NCBI GenBank assembly: GCA_029721435.1
Contig: CM056577.1
Location: forward strand, 27,669,719-27,733,718
Origin: Gymnothorax reevesii
Lineage: Eukaryota > Chordata > Actinopteri > Anguilliformes > Muraenidae
Length of the DNA: 64,000 nt
Reading direction: 5' to 3'
Under the pieces are notes generated by a model, which was not told where the DNA came from, did no database searches, and saw nothing but the letters and a program-made list of their open reading frames with translations. Positions 24,462 through 36,500 of this stretch are shown one piece after another. Positions within the stretch are counted from its first letter, which is position 1. Every line of letters starts with the position of its first letter. The translations under genes and the position numbers were made by a program.

Positions 24462-24818
24462 GTCCATGCTGTGTTCTTTCTAATTCTGGACCCAACACCA
24501 TCACTGGCTACACCGAACTCCCAGTTCTCTTGCCCTGTGCCTGTTCTAATCTCCAGGGGACACCTGAACATGTCAAATGGACTGCAGATATTGGAGAGCA
24601 GAGCACAGTCCCATTTCCAGAACATTCTACCAACGATCAGTATAAACAAAGAGTGCAGTTTCTGAATTCCATTTCCCCAGGAAATGTGTTGCTCCATCTG
24701 TCACATCTAACTCTGTCAGATGGAGGAACATTCCGGTGTGAAGGACAAAGATGGACAGCACAGAGACATCAGTCTTGTAGTTATACATAAATTTGACCAA
24801 TTCTGTTTTAAACCATAA
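24462..24818 (+). pseudogene. V4 V-set exon of unit A, frameshifted
   Basis: The acceptor ctgcag is intact and the frame opens well: CCVLSNSGPNTITGYTE, LPCACSNLQG, VKWTADIGEQ, YKQRVQFLNS, LSHLTLSDGGTFRCE. After that Cys, inserted bases relative to unit B shift the frame, which ends at 24790 instead of the unit B-type stop at 24816-24818. The canonical Cys pair and the Trp are present, so only the G strand is lost. With no start codon upstream it is treated as a pseudogene exon. Confidence 0.8.
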
Positions 24819-24859
24819 ATTGGTCATGTGAAATCTTCAAATGAGGAAACTTCCATACA

Positions 24860-24867
24860 TCTCTGAC
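24860..24867. repeat. 8-bp target-site duplication, left copy
   Basis: TCTCTGAC, repeated exactly at 26886-26893. Confidence 0.9.
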
Positions 24868-25544
24868 CAGGGGCGTTACCAAGGGGGGGCAGGGGGTGGG
24901 CAGTGCCCACCCTGAGAAAAGCTCTGCCCCCCCCCAATGAAAACTCAAGATAAAAAACTGATTTACTGCAATTTGACAGCAAACACGCGATATCGAACTG
25001 ATTCACGGCCGGAGGTAGACAGCCATTTAGAGTGAGCTTTACGTATGCTTCATTTATCTATCACTACAGCTGTATGTGTGATTGGTGGATTCCTTTGCCA
25101 TTCTATTCTGCTGTGAAACCAACGGGCACTATCGAACTACTTGGACCCTCCCATTCTCTTAGCCTGCCGTCTTTACTCATCAGTCTGAGGTCACGTCTCC
25201 GGCCCTGTGCTTCTCTCGGAGAATTAAAACTTCGCCCATATCTCTTTTGTTGCTACTTCTGCCAGGGCTTATTTTGTCAGTCTTGTTGTTTGACATTAAG
25301 GTAATTTGTGTACTAGTTTGTCATCTGTATTGACTCGTGCGGTTATAACCTGAGTTGGCCACCGAGTGAGCCCAGGCAGCTACTCTGGAGTTGCTAGTCA
25401 CTCACTGGGGTTGTTACAACAATAATTCTGTATCATAAGCACTTCGGGCAGAAAACTTGACTGGAATAAGTATTTTTCGGCGACGTGCTGCACGGAGCAA
25501 GTAAAAGACTACAGAAGGCAACTCCTAAGAAAAGTCAACCTGCT

Positions 25545-26440
25545 CCCGTTTACTTTGCTAGATTGGCAATCAAATGGTGGATTCGTTTAGTCTCTAAGTT
25601 GAATGAGTAGAGCTGTTTATTAAGACAACATGTTTGATGCATTTCGAAATTTAAATGGCCGTAGAACAGCAGATTTGCATGTACACGATGTCATTGCCAC
25701 GCGATTTCGAGCGACTGATCATTTATATCTCACATTCATGTTTCATCCGCTTGTCAGGTTTTCCACCTTGTGTATTTTCTATACGCTTAAAATCCAGGGA
25801 GCTTTTATTACAAATCTCTTTATTTTTATTCTATCATTATAGATCTCCTAAATATACTGCAACGAGAGATGAAATGTTGAGTTGGGATGTGGCGATGTTG
25901 AACGAGGATTTTTTTTTAAGTGTGATGAGACCTCTTACAGTCATGAGGTGTGTAGGCAGTCGCGCGTAATTTCTTTAAACATACACACCTGAAGCGGCTT
26001 GAAACGATTTAAAATGCCGCCGGGAAGAAGCCGGAGTTTAGATTTTGATTGCACGTGCTCCGCCCTTCCTTAAATCTTCTCCCGTGTACTTGGCCTCAAT
26101 AACAATCAAACAATTTCAGTGGCCTATAACGATTAAGATGAGATGGTGAAAAGCACAAATCTAACTGGGCTACGGTGTTAGATTGAAAGAATGCCAGTTT
26201 GAATAATTAGAAAAAAACTTTGTCTTCCCCAAAAGCCGATGAAACGTGAATTTGGAATATAAATGATCAGTCGCACGAAATCGCGAGGCAATGACAATCG
26301 CGTTCATGCAAATCTGCTGTTCTATGGCCATTTAAATTACGAAATGCAGCAATCAAACATGCTGTCTAAACAGCTCTACTCATTCAACTTAGAGAGTAAA
26401 CGAATCCACCATTTGATTGTCGATCAAGCAAAGTAATTGG
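25545..26440. mobile_element. Fold-back element nested in the hAT
   Basis: Two long inverted arms, about 25550-25740 and 26240-26435, share ATCAAATGGTGGATTCGTTT, 'ttgaatgagtagagctgttta', 'gaacagcagatttgcatg' and 'gcgactgatcatttatat' in opposite orientation. The core between them has no recognised gene. The class and target duplication are unclear. Confidence 0.65.
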
Positions 26441-26742
26441 TTAATATGAGGCATTCTGTAGTGCTTTACTTGGCTCCATGCAGCATCTACCCAAAAAATA
26501 CTGATGTCAGTCAAGGTTTTTTCCGGAAGCATTTCACATGCCCTTTGATGTTTCGCACTTTCGTTCAACCTGCGATGGGTTTAATGAAGGAAAAGGGAAA
26601 GCTCGGATGTTCGCCCCATGGCAGCAAGTGGTGGTGCTACGCCTTAAAAAAATCGCGGTTCACGATTGGCACAGCCCCATTATGCATAATGAATGAAAAC
26701 TGACCACACCTGTTAATGTCCCTCCCCTATCGCCAGCCGCCA

Positions 26743-26746
<4 letters not shown>

Positions 26747-26784
<38 letters not shown>
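26747..26784. repeat. (TA)n microsatellite
   Basis: About 18 TA units. Confidence 0.9.
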
Positions 26785-26786
<2 letters not shown>

Positions 26787-27164
26787 CCCTATTTATTTAT
26801 TTTTTTGGCGATTTAGAGGTTCTTTTTTAGCCCCCCCAAAGAGGACAAATGCCCACCCAAGCTTGGCATCCTGGTGACGCCTCTGTCTCTGACATAATGA
26901 TATTGCTTAGCCAGCATGAGTGCAGGATCCATCTTTCTCCTGAGCTTTAGCTCTGCAACATGACCTGGCTGGCTTTTCCACACTGTGACCACTCTCTAAG
27001 GGGAGTAAAAAATACTTTTTAATATCTATGCAAAGTTTACTTCAACTTACGTTCCATTTATGTGCCCTAATTAGCAAACAGAACTTAACCAAAATAATCC
27101 TGAAATTTGTTAATCTCTTTTACTTTCACTCAATCACTTCACTCCAAAGTCTCCATTCACTAAT

Positions 27165-28036
27165 GATGCTTTTCCACTGCATGGTACAGCTCTACTCAAC
27201 TCAATCCTGTCAGTTTTTACGCATTTGCATTATGGAAAGTCCCTGGTATGTGGTACTTTTCTTAGAATGACTTCGGTCAAGGTTCCAAGGGAGCCAAGCC
27301 GCGACGAAAATGTGAGGTCAATGCGCTGCAGACTACTGATCAGTCTGAGGAAATAATTATTTGTGCGACTCAGGGAAAGCCGACAATATACATTACCTAA
27401 GATAGATTTTGATGGAATGGGATGATTTTTCACATCAACACACTTTCAAATGTAAACATTAAGATGTGGCTGAAGTAAATGAATATGCTTCTAAATCAAT
27501 AAGCTAGGTAGCTTTCTCATGAGCTTACTTCAGAATAAATAAAAATTTTGGGGTTACGTAAAAAGATAGCAACTTTCCAGAAAAGCAATCATATTATTAT
27601 GATCTAACATAAGATGGGTGTAGTGAATTCTTAATGGTCAACTATCAATAGGAACTGGCCCATCAATTAGCAGCCAAATGCAAGCTAGTTAAGCACCAGC
27701 CAGGAACGCAAAATATGACTCCTTACGGCGCTAAAACAATTTGGCCAAAATGGATACGCCCGATAAATAACCACCGAATGTCATTTCTGAGAATCAAGAA
27801 AAGCAGCCCTGCTAACTCCGCCATTGTATAGATATTAAAATATTTTATTTTTATGCTCCACTGTTCATATGACTGTATAGTGTGAGGTGATGTGTTTTGT
27901 GTTGAATTGTTGATGATGGCACTGCACTTTCCATGATTGATCCAACTCACAATTGAGCTGTCACTGTTCTGTGTTGAAAACAAGTACCTGAATCCAAAAC
28001 CGAGTTGAGTCGAGTATCGTGCAGTGGAAAAGCTCC
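27165..28036. mobile_element. Ancestral MITE shared by units A and B (A copy)
   Basis: Ends are inverted: GCTTTTCCACTGCATGGTAC at the left and TCGTGCAGTGGAAAAGC at the right. The same element sits at the matching position of unit B (54228-57917), so it was present before the duplication. In A it is uninterrupted, about 870 bp, with no coding frame recognised. Confidence 0.75.
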
Positions 28037-28419
28037 ATAAGTCACTTTTTAATGAGACTGAAGAAATTCTTGTGGTGCTGTGAGTAAGTGGTGCACGCAA
28101 TGACACATCACATAATCAGCTTCAGTCAGCTCTTTGCCGTGATGGGCAGTGCCGTCACCTGGCCTGGGCATCCGGGGCTTTAGCCCTGAACGTTTTTCCT
28201 TTAGCCCCGGATAATTCAACTTCAGAAGAAATAATTTTAACTGCACATTATCGAGCCACGAAAGAAGTTGTAATTTTTCCATTTTCAGTGAATGAAACAT
28301 ATGAAACTCGACATCAAAACTAATGAGAGAGGAGTTGCGAGCTGATCTGAACCGTTGGCGCGCACGATTCAGCGAGATGTTTAAGAAAGAAATTAACGAC
28401 ATTGATACTGTTACGAAAA

Positions 28420-30950
28420 TTTTATTTATTTATTTATTTGTTTGCATCAGACATACATATACATAATAGGGTATAGTGTAGTCCATAGAATTAAAAAAAA
28501 ACTAGAATAAAAAACATTAAAAAATAATAATATAGAACAGACAATAATAAAAGCAATCAACCATAGCATGTATACAAATGTTTGTACCACAAGGCAACAA
28601 GTTTAGAAGTCATGTAAAAGTCAGATCTAACAATATTGCATAAAATGGTATTCAAAGATGAAACAAGCCGATTCATGAAGCTGAACACAGACAAACGATA
28701 CATTTCTGAAAAAGATTTGACATTATTCATAACAAACATTCCACTTGCACTGCATCTTCGGTTCAAGTTGTGAAGTATCCTATAACAATTGTTGTAAGCA
28801 ATTTTGACAGCATTCCAGCAGGCAAGATTGAAATTACTCCAAAGTGAACAGAGATATACATTACTGCAATATGAAACAAATAGTCTGTTTTTAACAGTGG
28901 CAGAACAGAAGTAAAACTTTCTCAACAACATATTCCCTCTGGCATATAACAATCCGATTTTGCTTCGCATATCAGCTTCATCAGAAAGAGAATTATCAAT
29001 AATATGACCTAAGTACTTGTACCTATCAACATAACTCAGATCAACATTATTCAACATAACATTGTGTTCATCTCCAAATTTCCGAGTATCAAACAACATA
29101 ACTTGAGATTTGGTGTCATTGTACAAAATATCATGTTTAACACCATATAAGGAACATACATCTAACAATTTCTGAACACCTTTAGCAGAAGGTGCAAACA
29201 CAACAAGATCGTCAGCATACATAAAATGATTGATAACAACTCCTCGACAATAACAACCAGCATTCATATCATTCAACAGCAAACTTAATCCATTCATATA
29301 ATAGTTGAACAAAAGAGGTGATAAGATACCACCTTGACAGACACCATTACTGACATGAAAACCTTCAGAAATAGATGTACCCCATTTAACAAAGTAACAT
29401 TGGCGAGAATACCAGAAAGCAATAATTCTAACAATATAAGATGGAACACCAGCATCAACAAGTTTCCTTATCAATTTCAGATGATTCAAACGATCGAAAG
29501 CTTTGGAAGCATCCAAATAGGCAACATACATTTGGGAGCCATGTTTAACATAATAATGAATAATTTCTTTCAAAGCATATACACACAAATCTGTACCATG
29601 TTTTGATTTAAAACCAAATTGGTTAGCAGTTGTACAAATATAATTCTCCATCCTATGTAGCAGAATAATCTCAAATATCTTTGTGAAAATGTTAGATAAA
29701 CCAATGGGGCGATAATTATTTTTATCACTTATACGTTTGTTCTTATCTTTAATAATTGGAACGATAACAGTGTCAATAAGGTCTTTCGGCATATAACCAT
29801 GAATCAACAAAGAAGAGAATAACAAGGACAAGATAACAGAAACGTTAATACTAGCATTCTTGACATGTTCAGATGTTAAGCTTTCCATTTGACAAATCTT
29901 TAACAATTTGAGCAACCTCACCAGCAGTAACAATCATACCATCTACAAACAAAACCTCTGATAAACTATCAACAACACTGGAGCAATTACTGTCCTTCAT
30001 GCAGTCAAAGATTGACTCATAATGAATTTTCCACATTACAGGAATTTCATCACCTCTACAATCATTTACTTGGTTGGGTAATACAACTTTACTGTTCATT
30101 TGTTTCTTCACATCCTTCCAAAAATCACGATCATTCTTAAAGTTCAGATTATTAGCCATTTTGTCCGCAAGTATAGTATCTTTCTGCCTTCTACACTTCC
30201 GCAACTCATATTTAAACCTAGCTCGAGCACCTTTCATGATTTCAAACACAGGACCTGCTCTAGGTTTTCCTAAGTTTCGCCACATAATATAAGAATCACG
30301 AGCAGCAACATGGTATCTATCAACATTCGTATTCCAACCTGGAACATTATGATCGTTTCTCGCTTTCGGACGTTGAGACAACAAAAGTTCAGAACATGAC
30401 AACAGAGATGACTTAATATCAGCATAAAGTCTATCGATATCTTCAAGGTGAGCTATATTGGTACAATTTGAATCAAGACATTTTATACCTTCACCAAGAG
30501 TAATAGCATCAAGTTTTTCACTAGTTGAATGTCTATAAACATCAATATCATTCGTAGTAAGTTTGTTCCAATTGATTCTGGGTGTAACATCATTGCTGCC
30601 CACACTTGAGTTTTCAGGCACAAAATTAACATTGTATTTAAATGATAGTGGAAAATGGTCTGATAAAATACAATCATGTAAAACAGAAAACATGGATATA
30701 AGGCGGTTTTTCAGAAAAAAGGAGGCTGACTCGGCTGACGTCTCTGGGAAGCCGTTACCAGAAACAAGTAAATGAATAAATTCTGTTTGTGAAGCGTGTA
30801 GTGTTAGAGGGCGTGCCGGCAGGGCATAGACGCTCTTAGACGGGCTGAAAATCCCTGAAGGCTCGGTACGACTGGCGACTTTCCCCACACATAAATTCAG
30901 TGATATTTTTCTCTCATAAATTATCAAAGATACCGCACACAACTACATAA
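28420..30950 (-). mobile_element. Nearly intact non-LTR retrotransposon (RT encoded)
   Basis: Minus strand. 30942-29869 encodes the end of an endonuclease (HDCILSDHFPL) and the linker to the RT. 29933-28557 encodes the RT: NNYRPIGLSNIFTKIFE, AYLDASKAFDRLNH (motif A), SNGVCQGGILSPLLFNYYM, HFMYADDLVVF (catalytic YADD), and YVDRYKYLGHI. The two frames overlap by 65 bases and are separated by one frameshift near 29885; otherwise the 1070 codons are open. The 3' end is an (AAAT)n tail, seen as ATTT repeats at 28421-28440. The 5' end lacks most of the endonuclease. The clade is jockey/I-like; I cannot place it more finely. Confidence 0.85.
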
Positions 30951-30953
30951 CTG

Positions 30954-31700
30954 CTGTTACGTCCTTCTAACGTGTCTGTGTGGGCCTTTTTCTTTTTTTA
31001 TTTTATTATTTTATTATTTTTCTTTTTTGTTTTTTTTATTGTGAAAGCTAAGCTTTTTTCAGACCTACGCGGCCGTTGTATTTGTTTTTCTGGACTCCTA
31101 TAGAGCAGCTAAAACAAGAGGTAAACACAATTACCCTTACAGAAAGCTTTGTCTCTCGCAGCATCGATTCCTTGTATTGTTTGTTTTTGTTATTGGTATT
31201 GTATTGTTATTGGTCTGTACTGTACACTGTAATGTGAATATAGGCCACTGGATGGCAGTATGTACCTTTTTTTTTATTCAGCTCGGACTGGAGCTATGTT
31301 TAGACATGTCCTGGACATGTCTGGGGCAAGTCCCCGAAAATTAAAAAAAAGAGGTCTAAATGTGGGTGGGGTCTGCAAAAGAGTATATAAGGAGTAGAAT
31401 TGAGACAGTAAAGTAGTAGGAGAAATTGCAAGAAGATGACCAGACCTGCCATTCTGTTCAAGACCTGTGACGTTTCTTTTGTGGATTTCTTTGCCTGTGT
31501 TTGAGCATTTTCATCCTTCAGGACATCACCAAGCCACCCCCACGAAAAGGGATTGTAAATATTTATGTTTTGTATATAATTCAATCTTGGTCTTTAGGTT
31601 AGTTAGTTGTTATTGTCTTTGTTTAATTAAATGTGTTTGAGTTTTGAAACTGTGTTTGTCATCCCTTGCTGTTGCTGTTGTGTTATAAATGTAATAACAA
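30954..31700 (+). mobile_element. Possible LTR segment (low confidence)
   Basis: Starts TGTTACGTCC and ends AATGTAATAACA, followed by AATTGGGGCC, which resembles a primer-binding region next to an LTR. It contains a promoter-like 'agtatataagga' at about 31382. No second LTR or coding region is found. Confidence 0.3.
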
Positions 31701-32440
31701 ATTGGGGCCATAACAACACACATTTGCAAAGACTTCCGAAGGGCTGATGAGCGCTGCCGAGCCCCACTCCCTCATTTTGCTTGTGTTCTGTAGCGCGGGA
31801 GTTGAGAGTAAACTGCAGTAAACAGCACTTTATGAAACTAGAGATCATTACTTAGTGTTGGTGCAATAACGTTACATATGCAATTCATGCATGTATACAG
31901 TTATTCTTGTAAATATTTGTCAATATAGTTATTAATATAAAACTTTCTCATCAAGTTTGCATAACTATAAAGTAAAACTTAAAATGACTCAAAATTAAAT
32001 ATATTTAATCTTAAACTGACTCATGTGATGTGCATTTTTTTGGGGGGTAATATGGCTCCTGATATAGTCTGTAGGCATCATCACTCAACTTTTTCACATG
32101 GTCTGGTGTTAAAAAAAAAAGCAAACTAAAAATTGCAAATCATTTAACTTCTAACATTTTTTCTAAATTGAGGGGGAATACGACTTGACTTCAGTCAAAA
32201 TATTTACAAAATATTCATTTTTTAGCTTTAATTCCTGTGTTATCTATAAGTGCACCTGTTTCTATCAATATAATATAATTTAATTTCGACACATTTTTAA
32301 GTACACATTGGCAGTATTTGGCCCTAGACAAGACGCAACAAGGCTCAAAAAAGCATAGAGCTTTTTTCCCGGGTAGTATCCCCAAACTTCCCCATAAGGG
32401 TCTGGGCTCAGCCCCCAATGTTCTTAGTCCCAAGAAACGC
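31701..32440. other. Unassigned interior of the hAT-like shell
   Basis: AT-rich, no gene recognised. Confidence 0.3.
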
Positions 32441-32815
32441 CCCTGGTGAAGAAGAATGATTGGAAGGCTTTCTGAGTTTCTGGAAGTACTCTTTTGGTGT
32501 TCTCCTCGAATGCACATTGGTAAACAAACAGCGGGTCCAATCAGTGGCAGATTCTTTCTTTCTCTTCTTTGGGGTTTTTAAAGTCTGGCCCCGGGTTGTT
32601 GCTCACAAGTTCATAACCCAATTTTGGATATCAGTGCTACCTTCAGGCTGAGCCTGTGACGGTGGATACGCTCAATGTTGTTCTAACGAGTCAGTTATAT
32701 TTTATATTGGCTGTTATTTTTGGCATTCGATGACTTATCCTTTGACTTCCTGCTGAAAAAGGGAGGGAGTGATGCAGGCTGGGGTGGTGTGAAAGTCCCT
32801 GCTGGGTTCTCGGGG

Positions 32816-33175
32816 TGAGATAACTAACTGTCACACCCTGGCACCCACAGATGTTAAAAAGGGCACCAGAGCAAGGAGTGGAGCTGAGGACCCAAGAGTA
32901 GGGATGTGGATTTAATCAAACAAAGAGTGCGAGTATAACAAAAATAATACAGAACTTGCTTTAGAAATGAAGGGGAGCGCACACAACAGAAAGGAAGAAC
33001 TCACTATGGCTACCCGCACAGAAGGAGAGAAACTAAGCTTTAAATGGATAAGGAATGTAAATTAACGAAAAGGGAACAGGAAACATGAATAACCAATAAA
33101 AACTGAGGATAATTGGACAATTAGTGAAGGGCAGGTAGCCAGGCACTGGAATGCCAAAGGGGAGGGACATTACAA
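32816..33175. repeat. A-rich dispersed repeat between units A and B
   Basis: Starts TGTCACACCCTGG and ends GGGAGGGACATTACA. The composition and wording resemble the A-rich blocks at 12990-13876 and 22331-23130, suggesting a related class of LTR-like repeats. No target duplication was found. Confidence 0.35.
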
Positions 33176-33399
33176 CATCTTTATGTTAATTTGGAGAGCA
33201 GGACACGGTGGCCATTGACAATGATTTCCTTTAAAAGAATATGTTTATTTTCTTTCAAAATTACATTTTTCTTCTTTGATTGTCGCCCTCTTTGTCTTTG
33301 CTGTTCTTGTCCTTGTCCTTCTCACATTCTTCATCGCTCACCTCCTTGCTGCGTTTCTTCTCAACGTAGAGCGATAAAAAAAGATTACTTCCTAAATTT

Positions 33400-33516
33400 C
33401 CTCTAAAAAACAGAAGTGGTCAGTGGATATTAATAGTTGCAATACTGCGAAGAGGCAGTTACCATCTATGTAGCAGAAACTTCTGATTACAGCACATTTC
33501 TGTTGGAGAGTAGATA
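33400..33516 (+). promoter_or_regulatory. Conserved 5' leader or proximal promoter of the Ig gene
   Basis: About 117 bases upstream of the ATG match the same region of unit A (9226-9342) and unit C (60002-60118): 'ctaaaaaacagaagtggtcagtggatatta', 'gcagaaacttctgattac', 'acatttctgttggagagtaga'. No clear TATA box is common to all three. It probably holds the 5' UTR and start region. Confidence 0.45.
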
Positions 33517-33574
33517 ATGAGAACCACACTGATCTGTCCCTGGCTGCTCTACAGTCTTGTTCACATGATCTCAG
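33517..33574 (+). CDS. Signal-peptide exon of gene B
   Basis: Starts at ATG and encodes MRTTLICPWLLYSLVHMIS plus one base, with a short basic start (Arg2) and a hydrophobic core (LICPWLLYSLV). The donor is TCAG|gtgaag. The phase-1 end joins exactly to V1, giving GlyCysSer. The start is chosen because the aligned exon at 60119 has the same ATG and the one at 9343 has lost it. Confidence 0.85.
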
Positions 33575-36500
33575 GTGAAGTGATCATTTTCTTTGCACAT
33601 TTTGTTTTTCATGAGCTGTCCTCTTTGATCCTTAAATACAGTGTCTGTCTGTCTGTCTGTTTGAATAAGATTTAAACAATTCACAGCACTAAAGGCTGCA
33701 GTACTTGTCTAGTGTTGCAATGTTTTGTTTGGAGAGTGAACTCTGTACTGTATGTGCTTTCGTGTGTTTATTAGTTATTATTATTATTATTGTGGATAAA
33801 TTTCCATAGTCTGCACATGGCCTGAGCATAGGTGACAAGGAACTTGACATTTTCTTGAATTTGGAAGAAAGTTTATTTCATATTATTTCAACAGCTTATT
33901 GGTTAAATAATTTAACAATTTATTTTTGTCTGTAGGTGTTTAACACATTATCTGAAGAGAATGTGAATATTAATTGAAAATAACTTCATTTTTGGAGAAT
34001 ATACGTATTAGTTGAAATACTCTCACTTATGCTACACAAATGTTCCACATATGATAAACAAATTCGAGAAACAATTAGTAAAACATCTTAATTGAAAATT
34101 CTAATGGTAAAAAAATTTTCAACATTACACATAAAAATGTTTAACAATACATTAGTAATTGTTCAACATATTTTTACCATGTCATATTCATCATGTATGG
34201 AGGATTATTTGTGACATATCTTTAATTTTATCTATCTAAATATCTTTCATTTTAAATGTCAATCTAATGGTCATTACATTCATTTATCAGTCAATTTGTT
34301 GTTCAAAACACAATTCAAAACAATATTACAATTAATTTGAAATAATTATTGTAATAAAGTATGCAATATTTTATGCAATATTGTTTGGAATAACTTATGC
34401 AATAATGTGAGCAGTAATTCAGGCAACAGTTCATGCAATGTGTTTTGCAATGATTCATTTCATTAGATTGAAAGATAGATTGCCAAATAGATTGCCAAAT
34501 AGTTTGCCAATTTGACAAATTTTCCTATCAGTCAATTTGTTGGTTAAAACACAATTCAAAACAATATGACAATTAATTTGAAATAATTATTGTAATAAAG
34601 TATGCAATATTTTATGCAATATTGTATGGAAAAACTTATGCTATAATACACTGCTCGGCCAAAAAAAAAGTCGCACTCTCAAATATGTAGTTGGAACCTC
34701 TGTAGCTGTGATTACAGCGCATATTCGTCTTGTCATTGTTTTGACAACTATATTCAATGCCAGAACATTTATTTTCGATCAGAAATGCTATAATTTTCTC
34801 AACAAAATGGTTGAACCACTCGGTGGTCTTTCTGTGGGGAGTAAAGTAAAGCCGCTTGCACACTGGACGTGAAACAAATTTTTTGCACGACGGATGACAT
34901 TCAAAGTCAGTGCAAAGATGCGAATTCACACGTATATACACAATATAATCTGTCGTGAATATTGTGTATTCACGCGAATACACAATATAATCTGTCGTGC
35001 GAAAATTCGTTTCGCGTCCAGTGTGCAAGCGGCTTAATACTATTATTGTCACTTGGGTTTTATCATATTTAGTGGGGGAAAGGAATACAGCCTGATTGCT
35101 ATGATCTGGTACTGAGTTAAAGGGGACCTAATATGCTATTTTTCCAAGTTTATATTTTGGTCTTTGTCTCCCCTAGAGTACTCTTGATCGCGCAAAGTAA
35201 AAAAAGGGTACTTATTTCGCTCGTACCGCCATCCTCAAAAAACCCCATTTGTAGTCCAAAGTAGTCTGCCTGAAACGCCTCATTGGGCTGGCTCTTCCGC
35301 TATCACCCCCATTCCCCGTGTGCCCACTTTCTTCTGACTGGCCAGCTCTGTGGAGGGCGGATCTAGGCGGGACGAGGCAGCAGAACGCAGTTTTCCGGGT
35401 CTCATAGTGAAACATGACATGCATCTGCCATCTGAGCTAAGGAACCAGCGGGGAAATTCGGCTATCAAATGCAGTACATGTGTATAGATCTAATGAAATT
35501 AACTTGTTCTAATAAACGCAACGGCGAAAGTGGAGGATGCAGTGCGAAAGTCTGGCAGCTCAAGGACAAATTTGCTACGGCTGCAGTTTGCTACGGCAAC
35601 AGTTGGTAAGAACTGCAGTTTTTCTACTCCTAACTAGGATGCAGGGGAAGCTAGAATCCACCCCATATAAACATATTTATAGAATGGGTCGACATGCCCG
35701 AGTGTAGATCGGAGACCGAAGAAACCCGGTGGGTCTGAGTTTAAAGGGAAAAATGGACAGCGAGGGGCAGCTAAAAGTGACCAACAGCTTATGGACTGCT
35801 TCGGTGTGTATTAGGACCTGTTGGTTTGTGTGCATAGCTGTGGAGTATCATTAGTGTGGAGTAACGAACAGCTTCTGCGCTGGCATATGACGGAGGGGCG
35901 AAAGCTCCAAGCCAAACGGCCTTTTTGGAAATTGCCCGTGGTAATGGCTTACTTATTGTTTCGGACCAGCTTTTCCTCGCGGAAAATGGGCGCATTATGG
36001 ATAGCGTGCGAGAGCTAGACAGGGCTCCGGTTATGTCATGAACATAATACAGGTTTTACAGACCGTAAGTTCCGTCTGCATGAACCGTTGCTTATGTGGA
36101 GCTAGGGAATCGATCACTTTTACTAGAAAGAATTTAATATTTAATTGATGGCAATGCAGCGTCTGTTATACCCACACGTTATAGCCTGTGCGCTTCCCTA
36201 TTGCTTTCACCAGTAGTATCAGAGAGCTTGCCCAGCCACTGGAGATGTATCAGGCTGACCCCGGTCATGGATAAGTAAAGCGATCATTTCATAAGCACCC
36301 AAAAACACACCCCAAACTCTGCATAATCTACGTCTGGTCTAACTGCAGCCCAACTCGGCAGACACAATACAGCACCTCTCCGGTTAGCTTCAACTGTAGT
36401 GGCTACAATCAGGCAACGTTATGATGAAACTGCCACATTGATGCTTACCGAAGTAACACAAGCATACCGATCATAATTGCTGCATATAAGTTAACCAGGG

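Larger units (their letters stand above)
24868..26885. mobile_element. hAT element, 2.0 kb, with exact 8-bp duplication
   Basis: Starts CAGGGGCGTTACCAAGG and ends GGTGACGCCTCTG, whose reverse complement CAGAGGCGTCACC matches. An exact TCTCTGAC duplication flanks it. No transposase is recognisable. The interior contains a nested fold-back element (25545-26440) and a TA microsatellite. Confidence 0.85.
28147..32445. mobile_element. hAT-like shell containing a LINE (tentative)
   Basis: Left end CAGTGCCGTCACCTGG, right end CCAAGAAACGCCCCTG (reverse complement CAGGGGCGTTTCTTGG). The flanks GTGATGGG and GTGAAGAA agree at five of eight positions. Unit B lacks the block: its sequence runs from 'agctctttgctgt' at 58010 into 'ggaggctttctgag' at 58038. 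Contains the LINE at 28420-30950 and other repeat DNA. No hAT transposase is recognised. Confidence 0.45.
9080..32700 (+). repeat. Tandem duplication unit A (immunoglobulin gene block)
   Basis: Similarity to unit B is visible at many points in the same order: the signal exon and its upstream 120 bases, intron 1 (10160-10640 with 38940-39370), V1 and its downstream intron (19900-20480 with 39740-40330), V2 and downstream (21040-21840 with 40660-47060), V3, V4, the 3' flank with its shared MITE (26930-28130 with 54040-58020), and the end (32460-32560 with 58040-58110). Differences are mostly transposon insertions private to one copy. Limits are approximate. Confidence 0.85.

Noticed and set aside
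33641..33662. Short TCTG repeats as a possible CRISPR-like or regulatory array
   Set aside because: It is a plain microsatellite, with similar short runs at 49750-49790 and 60244-60270.
35212..36018. Several short frames upstream of the THAP remnant
   Set aside because: They lie inside the TTAA element, overlap each other on opposite strands and match no transposase blocks.
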